A stretch of DNA of 64,000 nucleotides from Blautia sp. An249 (lineage in GTDB: Bacteria > Bacillota > Clostridia > Lachnospirales > Lachnospiraceae), in the NCBI RefSeq assembly GCF_002159835.1, contig NZ_NFJL01000016.1, forward strand, positions 19,809 through 83,808. The letters run 5' to 3'. The position numbers were made by a program, and so were the translations under genes. A model generated the notes under the pieces. That model ran no database searches. It saw nothing but the letters and a program-made list of their open reading frames with translations, and was not told the origin of the DNA. This document shows positions 1 to 9,230 of this stretch, piece by piece; the stretch's first letter is position 1; each line of letters starts with the position of its first letter.

Positions 1-3000
1 GCCGGGACGCTCTCTCTGGATATGGCCTCCACATCCGCCATAACACGCTGGATGAATGGGTCATTATCCAGTTTTTCCTCATCCACCAGTTCACCATTCA
101 CAATGCCGCGCTCGGCCAAAGCCTCCCGAATGGCGATGGGGTCGATGTTGTCGAACCGGTCCTGTTCCGCTTCGGTGTAGAACCGGTCCTCCTTGATAAG
201 CTGAGCGATCCGGCGCTGTACCTTGGGCCAGGGCAGCACCGTTCCTTCGGGGCTTTCCGGGCGAACCGAAAACGGGGTTTTGCCATCGCCGCCGTCAAAC
301 TCATGGGCCAGCCATGCAGCGGTATCTTTTTCCCGCCCATGTTTCTCCATGTAACGGACAACGGCGTGTTTACTTTCGATTTTGCCGTTCCAGTCCTGGA
401 TAGCCTTGTCGATGTCATTGTCCGTGAGAGGGTGCAGCAGCTCATGGAGCTTGGGATAGGTCTCGTCGATGATTTCTCGATGAAGGCGCTGGCGGAACTC
501 CGGTGTGTCGGAATAGAGGCGGAGCAGCTCCATGTTGCCAGATCCCAGGACAGCACGGCGAATAGCGGCATTGCCCTCGATCACGGCGTTCTCATGGTCA
601 CTGTGACCGCAGGCATTGCGATATGGCACATCTTCCATAACAGCGGCAAGTACAATGGGCTTGTATTGCTCATGCAGTTCTCGAATCGTAGGGGCTGCGG
701 CTGCTTCGGTCTCCTGAAATACTCTGGTCCCGTCTGCGCCAAACTCCGCTTCCTGGGCATTGATGTGCTGTTCCGCCTCATGGTCGATAGAGGGCATGGA
801 ATACTCCTGCCGCTCCCTGCCGCCCTTCGGGACAGCGGAAATGGTCACATCATGCTTATCCCGCAGCTGTTCCACAACCTGCTCCAGCCGGTTTGCCGGA
901 AAGCCGCACATTTCCACACGGCCACCGCCGGGGATAGCGCGGGTCGTGAGATTGAGGTCCAGTTCCGCAGCAGCAGTTTTGGCGTCCTCACCGTACAGCT
1001 CAAAAAAATCCCCCATTTGGTAGAGGATTATATCATCCGGGTGGCGCTCCTTGACGCCGTTGTATTCCCACACAGCCGGGTCCGGCTGCTGGGCTTGCAG
1101 GGCATCTTCTTCCGCCAGGGCCTTTTCTGCCTGGATTTTGTCATACTCCGCCTGTTCCTGTTCTGTGAGATAGCGTCCCTTCTGGATCAGGTCGGTAATC
1201 CGTTTGGCGACTTTCTCCCAGGTGAAATGCACATCCGGGCAGCCGTCTTTTTTGTAGTGCAGACCTTTTCCGTCGTGGCTTTCATCGCTTTTCATTGCAC
1301 CGGACAGGGCATGGGAGTGACCGCCAATACCATACTTATGTTTGAGAAAATCCACCTTTTCCTTATCCGTATGGGGTTCCTGGAAAAAGGTGAAAACTCG
1401 GCCCTTACCGCCCTCAAATCCGCTGCCTCTGGTCATGGCGGCGTCGATCTCGTCCTCAGAGATAAACTGCTTGACCGAAGGTACTTCCGTCAACTGAGAG
1501 GTAAAGGTGGTGCGAGGCAAGGACAGATCTTGCAGGTTCTCCCAAATTTCTTTGGGTTTATGGTAGTGGAAGCGCAGCAAATCCCGATCCTGCTGGTAGG
1601 CCGTCCAGAAGGCAGCATATTCTTCCGCAAGGTTCTGGCGAAACTCCGGGCTTTTCAGCTGTTCGGTGAGCCATGCAGATTCCTCCGGGAAACCGCGCCC
1701 CGGATTGTTGGAAAGGATGGGCAGATACCCAGCTTCTCTGGCTTCCTCGCTGAAATCGTGGTACAGATTCCAGAACTTTTCCGCGAGGAGGGAGCGTTCA
1801 TAGCCCGCAGCCTCAGCCAGCTCCACATTGGTGGCAAACTGGCCGTCCTGCAAAAGCTGGCCGATACGCTCAGCGGCACTCTCCCAGGAAATGACCTGGG
1901 CGGACTTATCGTAACGGGCAGTTTTGCCGTGGGAAAGATGGATTCCATCCTCGGCATACCATGCAGTGATGCTGCCAATCCCGTTGCCGCCATGGTACAG
2001 GGTTTTCAGGGTGTCTGCGATCTCGGTGGTGGACTTCTGCTCCTCAAAGGCCGCGACAATGCGCTCTCTCTGGCGATAGGTGTTGCCGCCCAGCCGCAGC
2101 ACATGGTCGATGTCAGCCTGGGCAAAAGAAAAAGCAGAGGATGTTTTCACATTCTCTGCTTCATCTATGATTCTGATTTGTTCTGCTTCGGAGAGGAAGA
2201 AACTCAGCTGTGAATAAGCTCCGCCATCAGAATCTCCTCGGCCTGTGCTTTGCAGGTGTTCATCAGGCCCACCCAGCGCATCGGGTCGCTGGCTTTCAGC
2301 TGCTCCGTCGCGCCCGCGTCTTTCGCCAGCTGGGGCATCATCTGCTCCAGACGGCTCTGCGCTGTCTCGTCGATCTCGATGAGGTGCGGGTACAGCTTCT
2401 CGGTCAGCAGCAGCTGATTGTAAATCAGGGGCCGGTGTTCCTTCAGGTACGCTTTCCGCATCCTGCCGTACTTGCCCAGGGGCTTCTCCGGCTGTTCGGT
2501 CAGCTTCAGGTCGGGAATCTGATAATCTCCGTTCATCGTGTAAGTCAGGCTGTTCTCCATGTGTAACGCTCCTTTCCGCGAGTTGCTCGCGCTCATAGAT
2601 CTGGATGGTGACGCCGATCTGCCGCAAAACCTGCTGGTTAATCTGGCTGACCGCCGCGCCCAACGCCCCAACCGTGGCCGGGGTATTGAAATCGAAAATC
2701 GGCATGAAGTCCTCATGCTGGAAATATTGTTCCGTATCCAGCCCACAGCGAGACATCAGGGCATAGGCGATACTGACGGTGGCGGCGGACTTAAATTGGA
2801 CTTCGATGTTGTAATCATCGTACTCCGCCAGGAACGAACCGTCAACGATATAGCGGAAATCTCTCTGATGATCGTCCCAATACTCACTCGCCAGCTTTCC
2901 GGCTACATCCGTGAGCTGCTGGGCGAGATTGTCACCGGCAACGCCGTAGTTTTGCTCCAGCATGGCCGACACAGGCCCAATGTGCTGTTCTTCCAGCTGC

Positions 3001-3332
3001 CACAACCAGGGTGTACGGGAATGTTCACGGGTGCCGGTATCGGAAATATCGAACACATAGCGCAGGCGAAGCTTGTCGCCGGAATCGTCCACCAGGGCAA
3101 TACCCTTGGAGCCACGGCGCACATACCGTCCCATTTTTTCATTCCACAGGTCATACTCGGCGCAGGCGGTGGCATCCGGGCGCTGGGCGTAAATCATCAT
3201 TTGCTCGTGGAATGGGTATTTATAAAGGCGGGCGGCGGTGGTGAGAAAAGCCGTCCACTCCTTCCAGCTGCCTACAAGCTGGGTCGATACCTGTTCGGCC
3301 ATCTGCCGGTAAAATTCAGCTTTGGATGGCAT
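1..3332 (-). CDS. Giant SNF2/DNA-methylase-type ICE protein, N-terminal ~1110 residues (runs off left edge)
   Basis: One open frame runs from an ATG at 3332 (AAGGGAGG 9 nt upstream) to base 1 with no stop. The N-terminus (MPSKAEFYRQMAEQV, then a HEQMMIYAQRPDA segment) resembles the ArdC/LtrC-like start of the very large SNF2-related proteins of Tn1549-group ICEs. A low-complexity polar linker lies at about 2190-2560. It is followed by three diverged copies of a ~90-residue module, each ending in a pattern like W-x-K-V-x-x-R-I-x-x-L-I. A MutS-I-like domain near residue 775 contains YQMGDFFELYG, the form of the MutS F-x-E mismatch-recognition motif. The helicase and methylase parts expected in this family would lie left of base 1. 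The role in transfer is inferred from family membership. Confidence 0.75.
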   Translation of the reverse strand, partial: MPSKAEFYRQMAEQVSTQLVGSWKEWTAFLTTAARLYKYPFHEQMMIYAQRPDATACAEYDLWNEKMGRYVRRGSKGIALVDDSGDKLRLRYVFDISDTGTREHSRTPWLWQLEEQHIGPVSAMLEQNYGVAGDNLAQQLTDVAGKLASEYWDDHQRDFRYIVDGSFLAEYDDYNIEVQFKSAATVSIAYALMSRCGLDTEQYFQHEDFMPIFDFNTPATVGALGAAVSQINQQVLRQIGVTIQIYEREQLAERSVTHGEQPDLHDERRLSDSRPEADRTAGEAPGQVRQDAESVPEGTPAPDLQSAAADREAVPAPHRDRRDSAEPSGADDAPAGERRGRDGAAESQRPDALGGPDEHLQSTGRGDSDGGAYSQLSFFLSEAEQIRIIDEAENVKTSSAFSFAQADIDHVLRLGGNTYRQRERIVAAFEEQKSTTEIADTLKTLYHGGNGIGSITAWYAEDGIHLSHGKTARYDKSAQVISWESAAERIGQLLQDGQFATNVELAEAAGYERSLLAEKFWNLYHDFSEEAREAGYLPILSNNPGRGFPEESAWLTEQLKSPEFRQNLAEEYAAFWTAYQQDRDLLRFHYHKPKEIWENLQDLSLPRTTFTSQLTEVPSVKQFISEDEIDAAMTRGSGFEGGKGRVFTFFQEPHTDKEKVDFLKHKYGIGGHSHALSGAMKSDESHDGKGLHYKKDGCPDVHFTWEKVAKRITDLIQKGRYLTEQEQAEYDKIQAEKALAEEDALQAQQPDPAVWEYNGVKERHPDDIILYQMGDFFELYGEDAKTAAAELDLNLTTRAIPGGGRVEMCGFPANRLEQVVEQLRDKHDVTISAVPKGGRERQEYSMPSIDHEAEQHINAQEAEFGADGTRVFQETEAAAAPTIRELHEQYKPIVLAAVMEDVPYRNACGHSDHENAVIEGNAAIRRAVLGSGNMELLRLYSDTPEFRQRLHREIIDETYPKLHELLHPLTDNDIDKAIQDWNGKIESKHAVVRYMEKHGREKDTAAWLAHEFDGGDGKTPFSVRPESPEGTVLPWPKVQRRIAQLIKEDRFYTEAEQDRFDNIDPIAIREALAERGIVNGELVDEEKLDNDPFIQRVMADVEAISRESVP
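2204..2560 (-). CDS. tnpV: TnpV family transposon-encoded protein, nested in another frame of the giant gene
   Basis: A 118-residue protein starting MENSLTYTMNGDYQIPDL, with the KPLGKYGRMRKAYLKEHR core typical of the TnpV family. The ATG at 2560 has GGAAAGGAGCG 8 nt upstream, so it has its own ribosome binding site. It lies wholly inside the open frame of the giant SNF2-type gene, which I read through the same interval without a stop as a Glu/Arg/Asp/Pro-rich linker. TnpV proteins are found on many Clostridial transposons but their function is not known. The same DNA probably encodes two proteins: the recognisable one is TnpV and the low-complexity one is the linker. Confidence 0.8.
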   Translation of the reverse strand: MENSLTYTMNGDYQIPDLKLTEQPEKPLGKYGRMRKAYLKEHRPLIYNQLLLTEKLYPHLIEIDETAQSRLEQMMPQLAKDAGATEQLKASDPMRWVGLMNTCKAQAEEILMAELIHS

Positions 3333-3411
3333 GGTTTTCTGTCCTCCCTTCATGTTGAATAGAAATGGGACGGCATATCAGGCCGTCCCATCAGGTCTTT
3401 ATGTGTGTTTT

Positions 3412-3627
3412 TTACTCGTCGAAATCTGGGTACAGCTCCAGTTCGGCAAACTCGGTGTCGTTCATAGCTTGGAGTTTACCCAGGGCGCTGTCCGTCAGTT
3501 CCCGCAGCTCGGCTTCCTCCGGCGAAAGCTCACCGCGCATCTCCGTCAGAGCGTCGATCAGCCCGGTGCGGCTGCCGGTGTTGTAGATGCAAAGAAGGTT
3601 CGTTTCCTCAAAGGTGAAGTTGTTCAT
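3412..3627 (-). CDS. TTRAP-like transposon-transfer assisting protein
   Basis: A 71-residue acidic protein (MNNFTFEETNLLCIYNTG start, DTEFAEL near the end) matching the size and layout of the transposon-transfer assisting protein (TTRAP) family of conjugative transposons. It starts one base before the stop of the upstream fusion gene, so the two are co-transcribed and probably translationally coupled. The family name reflects a proposed help in transfer; no biochemical activity is visible in the sequence. Confidence 0.7.
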   Translation of the reverse strand: MNNFTFEETNLLCIYNTGSRTGLIDALTEMRGELSPEEAELRELTDSALGKLQAMNDTEFAELELYPDFDE

Positions 3628-3628
3628 A

Positions 3629-6600
3629 TCAAAGCTCCCTTTCCGCGCTCTTTTTTTGCGCTGTCTTTTTGTGTTCCGTCTTGGGCTGGCTTTTCAGCTG
3701 CTCCATTACGGACTTTTTCTTTTCCCGTTCCTCTCGATGGACGGCTGCTGCCAAGTCCATAAGAGAAATGGGCTGACCACTGCGGGCCTGTTGTTCCAGC
3801 TGGGCCACTGTCGGCTCCTTTGGGCCGTTATTGATGATACCGTCGATCATGCCGTAATCATCTTCCACCGTCATTTCCGCATTTCTCAGCGAATTTTCCG
3901 GCAAGAAACCTTGCACCTGGGTGAAACCAACACTGTCGCAGTAATGACAGGATACCTGACCATTCTGCTTGATGGCAACGATGTCACTGACGCTCATAGA
4001 CGGGCTGTGAAAATCCACCGGCTTTTGCAGATTGAACTGCTCATACAGCCTTTCCAGCTGCTCCATAGTGCTGCCGGAACCGTCCAGAGGGGCGGTATAG
4101 ATAAGGTCATAGTTACTCCGCTCTACGGACAGATTGTGCGATTGCAGCCAATCCAGATTCATAAAACGCACATTCTGCGGGTCATCCTTGCTCACCTGAT
4201 AAATAGCAAAACAATTTCCCTCATGGGAAAGAAACGCCTGTTCCCGTTCCAACTGCCGATCCTGTCGTTCCAAAACTTTTTCGTGAAAGTCCGGGCTTTG
4301 CTCCCATTCCTCGCGGGACACAGCAAAGATACCGTCATGGGCGTCCAGGTCGGCAGTGTCAAAGGCCATTTCCGGGTTTTCACCCTCCTGGACGATATAA
4401 ACGGTCAGGTCTCGCTCCATCAGCTCATAGGCTCGCTCTTTGGAGAGGGGCAGAAGGTCACCGTCCAGGTAGCCGCATTTCTCCAGATCATCCTGAGTCA
4501 GTGCCGGGTCCGGCATGGGATACTCGTCCAACGCCTGCTCCTGGGCATCCGGCAGCTGGGTGGCGGCAGCTTCTGTGGTCTGCTGGCTGACCTGTTCCTG
4601 CATCTGGTGGTAAGCCGCCTCCTGCAAAGTCTCGATCATGGACAGCGGCGCATACTTGATGGACTTGCCGCCCATCCCCAGGTCCTCGCAGATATGGCTA
4701 ACCGCTGTGGAACGGCCCATATCCGGCCCGTCCAACTGGCCGCCGTCCATCTGCTTCATGGTTGCCACATCGTAGAGCGTGTAGTCCCAGCCGGTGTCGC
4801 AGGGCTGAACATGAAGGTAGCTGGTATCATCCAGCACCAACAGGGCCTCCCGGTACTCGGCGCTGGGCTGGACACTTTCGGTATTTTCCGGCTCGGTCAG
4901 CTGTTCCGGTTCAGTCATCGGCACCAGCTGATCCAAGCGTCCCATAAGCTCGGCAGCTTTTTGGGTGGTTTCATCCGGTTCATCCTCGTTCACGATATTC
5001 TGGAGCCATTCGCGTACACCGCTGGCATCTCCGCTTCGGAGTGTGGCAGTCAGTTCGTGCAGTGCGTCCTCACGGCTATCTGCATTGTTCCGATACTCAT
5101 AAGGGTCATAATCGAAAGTGAACTGGTCGATGTCTGCTGCCAGCTGCTCGATAGAGTCCTGCTGCGGTTCCGTGGCGGCAGTCAGGTCAATGCCGCGCTC
5201 CTTGCAGATTTCCTTGTAGTTGCGCTCGATGTCGTTAATCAGCTCGCAGGAAGTCTTGTTGATGGTCTCCAGACTGGCCCGCAGCTCCTTCAGCTCCTTG
5301 TCCTTCGACCAGGAAGCGATGTAGCCAAAACTGTTCTCGCCGGTCTGGATGCCGAAATACTGGCAAACCGCATAAGAAATGCTCTCGGCCTCCACTTCCT
5401 CGGTGTTGCGGTTCTTGGCGGCCTGTTTCACCGCCGTCAGATCTTCCTCCACTTCCAACCGCCACTCAAACCGATTCTCGTCCACATAGCGCCAGCCTTC
5501 CTCGGCGGCGGCCTGTTCCGCCTCTGCTTCGGTGGCGAAGTCCAGACGGAAGTCATGCTTGGTGCCGCCCTCGCTCACCATCACGATCTTCCAGGTCGGC
5601 TCCGCTTCGTACTTTTTGGGGTCGTGGAGCTTACTGTGCGCGGTCTCATGGACAGCGGCGGAAACAGTCTGCACCTCGCTCATGCCTTCCCGGATGGCGA
5701 TCCGCTGCTGGTCAGAGGAGAAATAGCCGTCCATGTTCTCGGCCATCGGCTCAAACTCGATGGGAACCGGAGCCGAGCGGCGCAGAGCTTCCATGAAAGC
5801 CTCATAGTGCGGCACCGTCCCGGACAGGCTGGAGGCCAGCTCTGGCAGGGGCTTTCCGTCCGTCTGGCTCACATCGAACACCTTCACCGGACGGAACATG
5901 GGGATTTCAATTTCTTTTTCCTCCATGACCGCCTTGCCATCCGCGTCCAGGATGGGTGCATGAGTATCCGGGTCGCGCTTCATTTCCTCGATCTTCTTTT
6001 TGTAGGGCGTGGGGGCAATGATGGTGATACCATGCTCACCCTTTTTCACATGGCGCTCAAACTGATTTTTCCACTTGTTGAACCCGGCCACCAGGGTGGC
6101 GTCCGGGCGCTGCATATAGATGAGCATGGTGTTGTTGACGGAGTAGCGGTGGAACTTGGACATGACGGACAGATAGCGCATATACTTCTCGCTCTCAAAC
6201 AGTTCCTTGATACCCTGTTCAATGCCCGCTGTGATCTCTTGTAACCGTTCTCGATTGGTGGTCTTATCAGCCATGAATTTCACTCTCCTTTCCAATTTGG
6301 CTATTTCTGATTGATGTTCGGCAATCCACAGCTTTTGCTCCTCCGGGCTGTTCTCCAGAAAAAAATCCAGCAGATAGCCCACATAGTCCTTTTTCTGGAT
6401 TGCCTCCATGAATCGGGGATGTGGATTTTCCTCCGGTGTTTTGGGTGTGTAGTCCGTTTCCCACTTGCGGAGCAAATGAAAGTAGTCGGCCAGGACACGA
6501 AAGGCATGGTCTCGGTCCTCCTTGAATTTCTGCGCCTCGGATTTCTGGCGGACATGGCGTCGCCGGGGAGGGGCCTGACTGTCATAAGCCAGGCCAAAAT

Positions 6601-6850
6601 CCTGGGCCAGCTTCTCGGCGGCCTCTTTGGGGGACAGATTGTAGAGCCTCGCTGTGAAGTCAATCACATCGCCGGTGGCTCCGCAGCCAAAGCAATAAAA
6701 ATATTCCTCGTTCAGCTTCATGCTGGGATTTTTGTCATCGTGGAAGGGACAACAGGCCATGCCGCTCCGGTTGACCTCGATTCCGTACATCTGCGCTGCT
6801 TCTCGGACGGTGATGGACTGCTTGACAGCCTCAAAGACACTTTCAGCCAT
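3629..6850 (-). CDS. CHC2 primase domain fused to ArdC-like antirestriction/metallopeptidase, YodL and DUF4316 regions
   Basis: A 1073-residue protein. Residues 1-90 are a DnaG-type CHC2 zinc-finger domain (CPFHDDKNPSMKLN, then YFYCFGCGATGDVIDF), which binds template DNA in primases. From residue 193 on there is an ArdC/LtrC-like domain (NTMLIYMQRPDATLVAGF) with a zincin motif, VHETAHSKLH, near residue 405. The C-terminal half resembles the YodL/DUF4316 parts of ICE proteins. An ATG at 6274 (residue 193) has its own strong AAAGGAGAG site 9 nt upstream. In many related elements the two halves are separate genes, so this is either a recent in-frame fusion or one frame with two starts. It probably acts on ICE DNA after transfer (priming, antirestriction). 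Confidence 0.75.
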   Translation of the reverse strand: MAESVFEAVKQSITVREAAQMYGIEVNRSGMACCPFHDDKNPSMKLNEEYFYCFGCGATGDVIDFTARLYNLSPKEAAEKLAQDFGLAYDSQAPPRRRHVRQKSEAQKFKEDRDHAFRVLADYFHLLRKWETDYTPKTPEENPHPRFMEAIQKKDYVGYLLDFFLENSPEEQKLWIAEHQSEIAKLERRVKFMADKTTNRERLQEITAGIEQGIKELFESEKYMRYLSVMSKFHRYSVNNTMLIYMQRPDATLVAGFNKWKNQFERHVKKGEHGITIIAPTPYKKKIEEMKRDPDTHAPILDADGKAVMEEKEIEIPMFRPVKVFDVSQTDGKPLPELASSLSGTVPHYEAFMEALRRSAPVPIEFEPMAENMDGYFSSDQQRIAIREGMSEVQTVSAAVHETAHSKLHDPKKYEAEPTWKIVMVSEGGTKHDFRLDFATEAEAEQAAAEEGWRYVDENRFEWRLEVEEDLTAVKQAAKNRNTEEVEAESISYAVCQYFGIQTGENSFGYIASWSKDKELKELRASLETINKTSCELINDIERNYKEICKERGIDLTAATEPQQDSIEQLAADIDQFTFDYDPYEYRNNADSREDALHELTATLRSGDASGVREWLQNIVNEDEPDETTQKAAELMGRLDQLVPMTEPEQLTEPENTESVQPSAEYREALLVLDDTSYLHVQPCDTGWDYTLYDVATMKQMDGGQLDGPDMGRSTAVSHICEDLGMGGKSIKYAPLSMIETLQEAAYHQMQEQVSQQTTEAAATQLPDAQEQALDEYPMPDPALTQDDLEKCGYLDGDLLPLSKERAYELMERDLTVYIVQEGENPEMAFDTADLDAHDGIFAVSREEWEQSPDFHEKVLERQDRQLEREQAFLSHEGNCFAIYQVSKDDPQNVRFMNLDWLQSHNLSVERSNYDLIYTAPLDGSGSTMEQLERLYEQFNLQKPVDFHSPSMSVSDIVAIKQNGQVSCHYCDSVGFTQVQGFLPENSLRNAEMTVEDDYGMIDGIINNGPKEPTVAQLEQQARSGQPISLMDLAAAVHREEREKKKSVMEQLKSQPKTEHKKTAQKKSAEREL

Positions 6851-6852
6851 GC

Positions 6853-7134
6853 TTACTCATTGCCTTTCTTGGGGGTGGGCGGCCTGTATCCGGCAGCCTT
6901 GGCCAGTTCACTGGCTGCCTTACGGCGCTCGGCGCTGTAAGGTTCCCGGACGGACACACAGCGTTTGGGAACGAGAAAGGTCTGGCGGTCCTTTTTCACA
7001 ATCTGGTCCGGGTATTTCTCTGCCAGTCGCCGCAGCTTCTCCAGCAGCCGGGGGTCATGGGTATAGACCTCGGCGGTGGCTTCGGCCTGGTTGTAGAGGA
7101 TGATGGTTTCCTGTTCATAGCGTGAGAGCTTCAT
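6853..7134 (-). CDS. Conserved small ICE protein, function unknown
   Basis: A 93-residue basic protein (MKLSRYEQETIILYNQAEATAEVYTH is the start region; the tail is Pro/Lys-rich). It overlaps the end of the topoisomerase gene by 4 bp (ATGA) and ends 2 bp before the next ATG, so it is part of the operon. The phrase ETIILYNQAE..AEVYT recurs in small proteins of this ICE group, but I know no function. There are no membrane segments or catalytic motifs. Confidence 0.6.
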   Translation of the reverse strand: MKLSRYEQETIILYNQAEATAEVYTHDPRLLEKLRRLAEKYPDQIVKKDRQTFLVPKRCVSVREPYSAERRKAASELAKAAGYRPPTPKKGNE

Positions 7135-9230
7135 CGTTTGCCACCTTTCTGCTGGTCAAACTCCAGCTTGAAGTTGGCGTACTGCCCATCATCCGCCAAC
7201 ACCACAGTGGCATCGTAGGTCTTGCCGGTTTTCTCGGAGTACAAGCCCCTCACATGAGCGCGGCCATCTTTGAGCAGTGCCGTTACGATGGCTTTGGTAG
7301 GTTGCTTGTGCTTCATCTCCCACCACTTGTTGTTTTTCCAAATTGCAAATTTGCAAGATTCTGTCTGACAGAAGAAGCCTTTTTGCATTTCTGCAACCTC
7401 TCCGCCACAGCGGGGGCATTTGCCCACCACTTCGTGGGAAGGGCTGAACAAATACTCCGTTCCCTTGATAGCTTGATAGGTTCCCACAAGTTCTTTGAGC
7501 ATGGCACTAATCCCAGCCATGAAATCCTCCGGGGCCAGCTCGCCACGCTCGATCTCACCCAGCCGGTACTCCCACTCAGCAGTCAGAAGGGGCGATTGCA
7601 GCTGCTCCGGCAACACGGTGATAAGGGATACCGCGTCATGGGATGGCATGAGCTGCACGGTTTTCTTGCTCTTTTTGCGCTCCAAAAAGCCGGTGGAAAC
7701 CAGCTTTTCCAGAATCCCGGCGCGGGTGGCCGGGGTCCCCAGGCCCTTGCGCTCGGCATCCTCCGGCATATCGTCCTTCCCGGCAGTCTCCATTGCGGAG
7801 AGTAGCGTATCTTCGGTGAAGTGCTTGGGCGGGGTGGTCTTGCCCTCCTTGACGGTAGCACCAGAAAGGGGCAGCGTCTGACCTTCAGACAGCTCAGGCA
7901 GAGCCTTGTCCTCGGGTTCTTTGTCCTGCTCCACATTCTTCAGCCCTGCGCGATAGGCAGCGTCCAGCGCCCGCCAGCCGTAATTTTTCACTGTGCGGCC
8001 TTTGGCAGTAAACTCCGCTCCGGCGCACTCGACAACAACGGCGGTTTCCGCAAAGGTATAGGGCTGGGCCACGGCGCACAGCAGGCGCAGAGCCACCAAC
8101 TCCAGCACCGCCTTTTCGCCCACCGGCAGGCCGGACAGGTCCGCGCCCTGGAGGTTGCGGGTAGGGATCACTGCATGATGGTCGGTCACTTTCTTGTCGT
8201 TGACAATCTGGGCGGCATTGCAGGCAATCTCCATGCCATTGGAAAAGGGCATCGCCCCGGCAGTGAGCTGGACCAGCTCCGGTAGACTCGCCGCCATATC
8301 CGAAGTCAGATAGCGGCTGTCCGTCCGAGGGTAGGTACAGAGCTTCTTTTCATACAAATTTTGCAGGTAGTCCAGGGTTTGCTGGGCGGTGAACCCCAGC
8401 AGCCGGTTGGCGTCCCGTTGGAGGGTGGTCAGGTCATAGAGGGCGGGCGGCTTCTCGGATTTGTTTTTGCGCCCCACTTTTTTCACTGTGGCAGCCGCAC
8501 CTTGGCAGGCCGTTTTCAGCTGTTGGGCGGCAGCCTTGTCTGCCATGCGCTCCCCGGAAACGGTGAAACCGGGCAGCTCCAGTGTGACCGTGTAGAATGG
8601 CACCGGCTTGAAGGTGTCGATCTCGGCTTCTCGCTGGACAATGAGGGCCAGCGTCGGGGACATGACACGTCCGATGTTGAGGGTCCGGTGGTACAGCACG
8701 GAAAACAGCCGGGTGGCATTGATACCCACCAGCCAGTCCGCTTTGGCGCGGCAGAGGGCCGCATCCCGCAGGCCGTCATAGTCTGCACCGGGGCGCAGGT
8801 TTGCAAAGCCCTCCCGGATGGCGGAATCCTCCATTGAGGAAATCCAGAGCCGCTTCATGGGCTTCTGGCAGCCCGCCAGCTCATAGACGCTGCGGAAGAT
8901 CAGCTCCCCCTCGCGTCCGGCGTCGCAGGCGTTTACCACTTCGGTCACATCCGGGGCGTTCATCAGCTGCTTCAGCACATCAAACTGTTTCTTCTTGTCC
9001 TTGCTCACCACCATCTGCCAGGGTTCCGGCAGAATGGGCAGATCGTCATAGCGCCACTTGGCGTAGTCCGGGTTATAAGCGTCGGCGTCGGCCAGACCAG
9101 CCAGATGGCCCACACACCAGCTGACCCGCCAGCCGCCGCCCTCCAGATAGCCGTCCTTGCGGGCGGTGGCCCCAATCACGGCGGCCAGACTTTGGGCAAC
9201 GGACGGTTTCTCAGCGATCACCAGCTTCAT
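7131..9230 (-). CDS. topB: Type IA DNA topoisomerase III
   Basis: A 699-residue topoisomerase of the TopB type. The N-terminal TOPRIM domain starts MKLVIAEKPSVAQSLA and has the acidic pair in NACDAGREGELIFR (about residue 100-113). The active-site tyrosine is about residue 300 in LCTYPRTDSRYL. A C-terminal zinc ribbon (CPRCGGEVAEM...CQTESCKFAIW) lies near residue 610. Type IA enzymes pass single strands through a transient 5'-phosphotyrosine break. On ICEs they are thought to resolve intermediates during transfer or replication. It overlaps its upstream and downstream neighbours by 4-20 bp, as expected in a tight operon. Confidence 0.95.
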   Translation of the reverse strand: MKLVIAEKPSVAQSLAAVIGATARKDGYLEGGGWRVSWCVGHLAGLADADAYNPDYAKWRYDDLPILPEPWQMVVSKDKKKQFDVLKQLMNAPDVTEVVNACDAGREGELIFRSVYELAGCQKPMKRLWISSMEDSAIREGFANLRPGADYDGLRDAALCRAKADWLVGINATRLFSVLYHRTLNIGRVMSPTLALIVQREAEIDTFKPVPFYTVTLELPGFTVSGERMADKAAAQQLKTACQGAAATVKKVGRKNKSEKPPALYDLTTLQRDANRLLGFTAQQTLDYLQNLYEKKLCTYPRTDSRYLTSDMAASLPELVQLTAGAMPFSNGMEIACNAAQIVNDKKVTDHHAVIPTRNLQGADLSGLPVGEKAVLELVALRLLCAVAQPYTFAETAVVVECAGAEFTAKGRTVKNYGWRALDAAYRAGLKNVEQDKEPEDKALPELSEGQTLPLSGATVKEGKTTPPKHFTEDTLLSAMETAGKDDMPEDAERKGLGTPATRAGILEKLVSTGFLERKKSKKTVQLMPSHDAVSLITVLPEQLQSPLLTAEWEYRLGEIERGELAPEDFMAGISAMLKELVGTYQAIKGTEYLFSPSHEVVGKCPRCGGEVAEMQKGFFCQTESCKFAIWKNNKWWEMKHKQPTKAIVTALLKDGRAHVRGLYSEKTGKTYDATVVLADDGQYANFKLEFDQQKGGKR

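Noticed and set aside
303..2213. Long plus-strand open frame (636 codons) opposite the giant ICE gene
   Set aside because: It is antisense to a frame with clear protein domains, has no ribosome binding site and a composition rich in Leu/Gly/Phe/His typical of mirror frames in G+C-rich DNA.
3587..6244. Plus-strand open frame of 885 codons
   Set aside because: Mirror frame of the primase/ArdC-like gene; no start signals and no recognisable domain.
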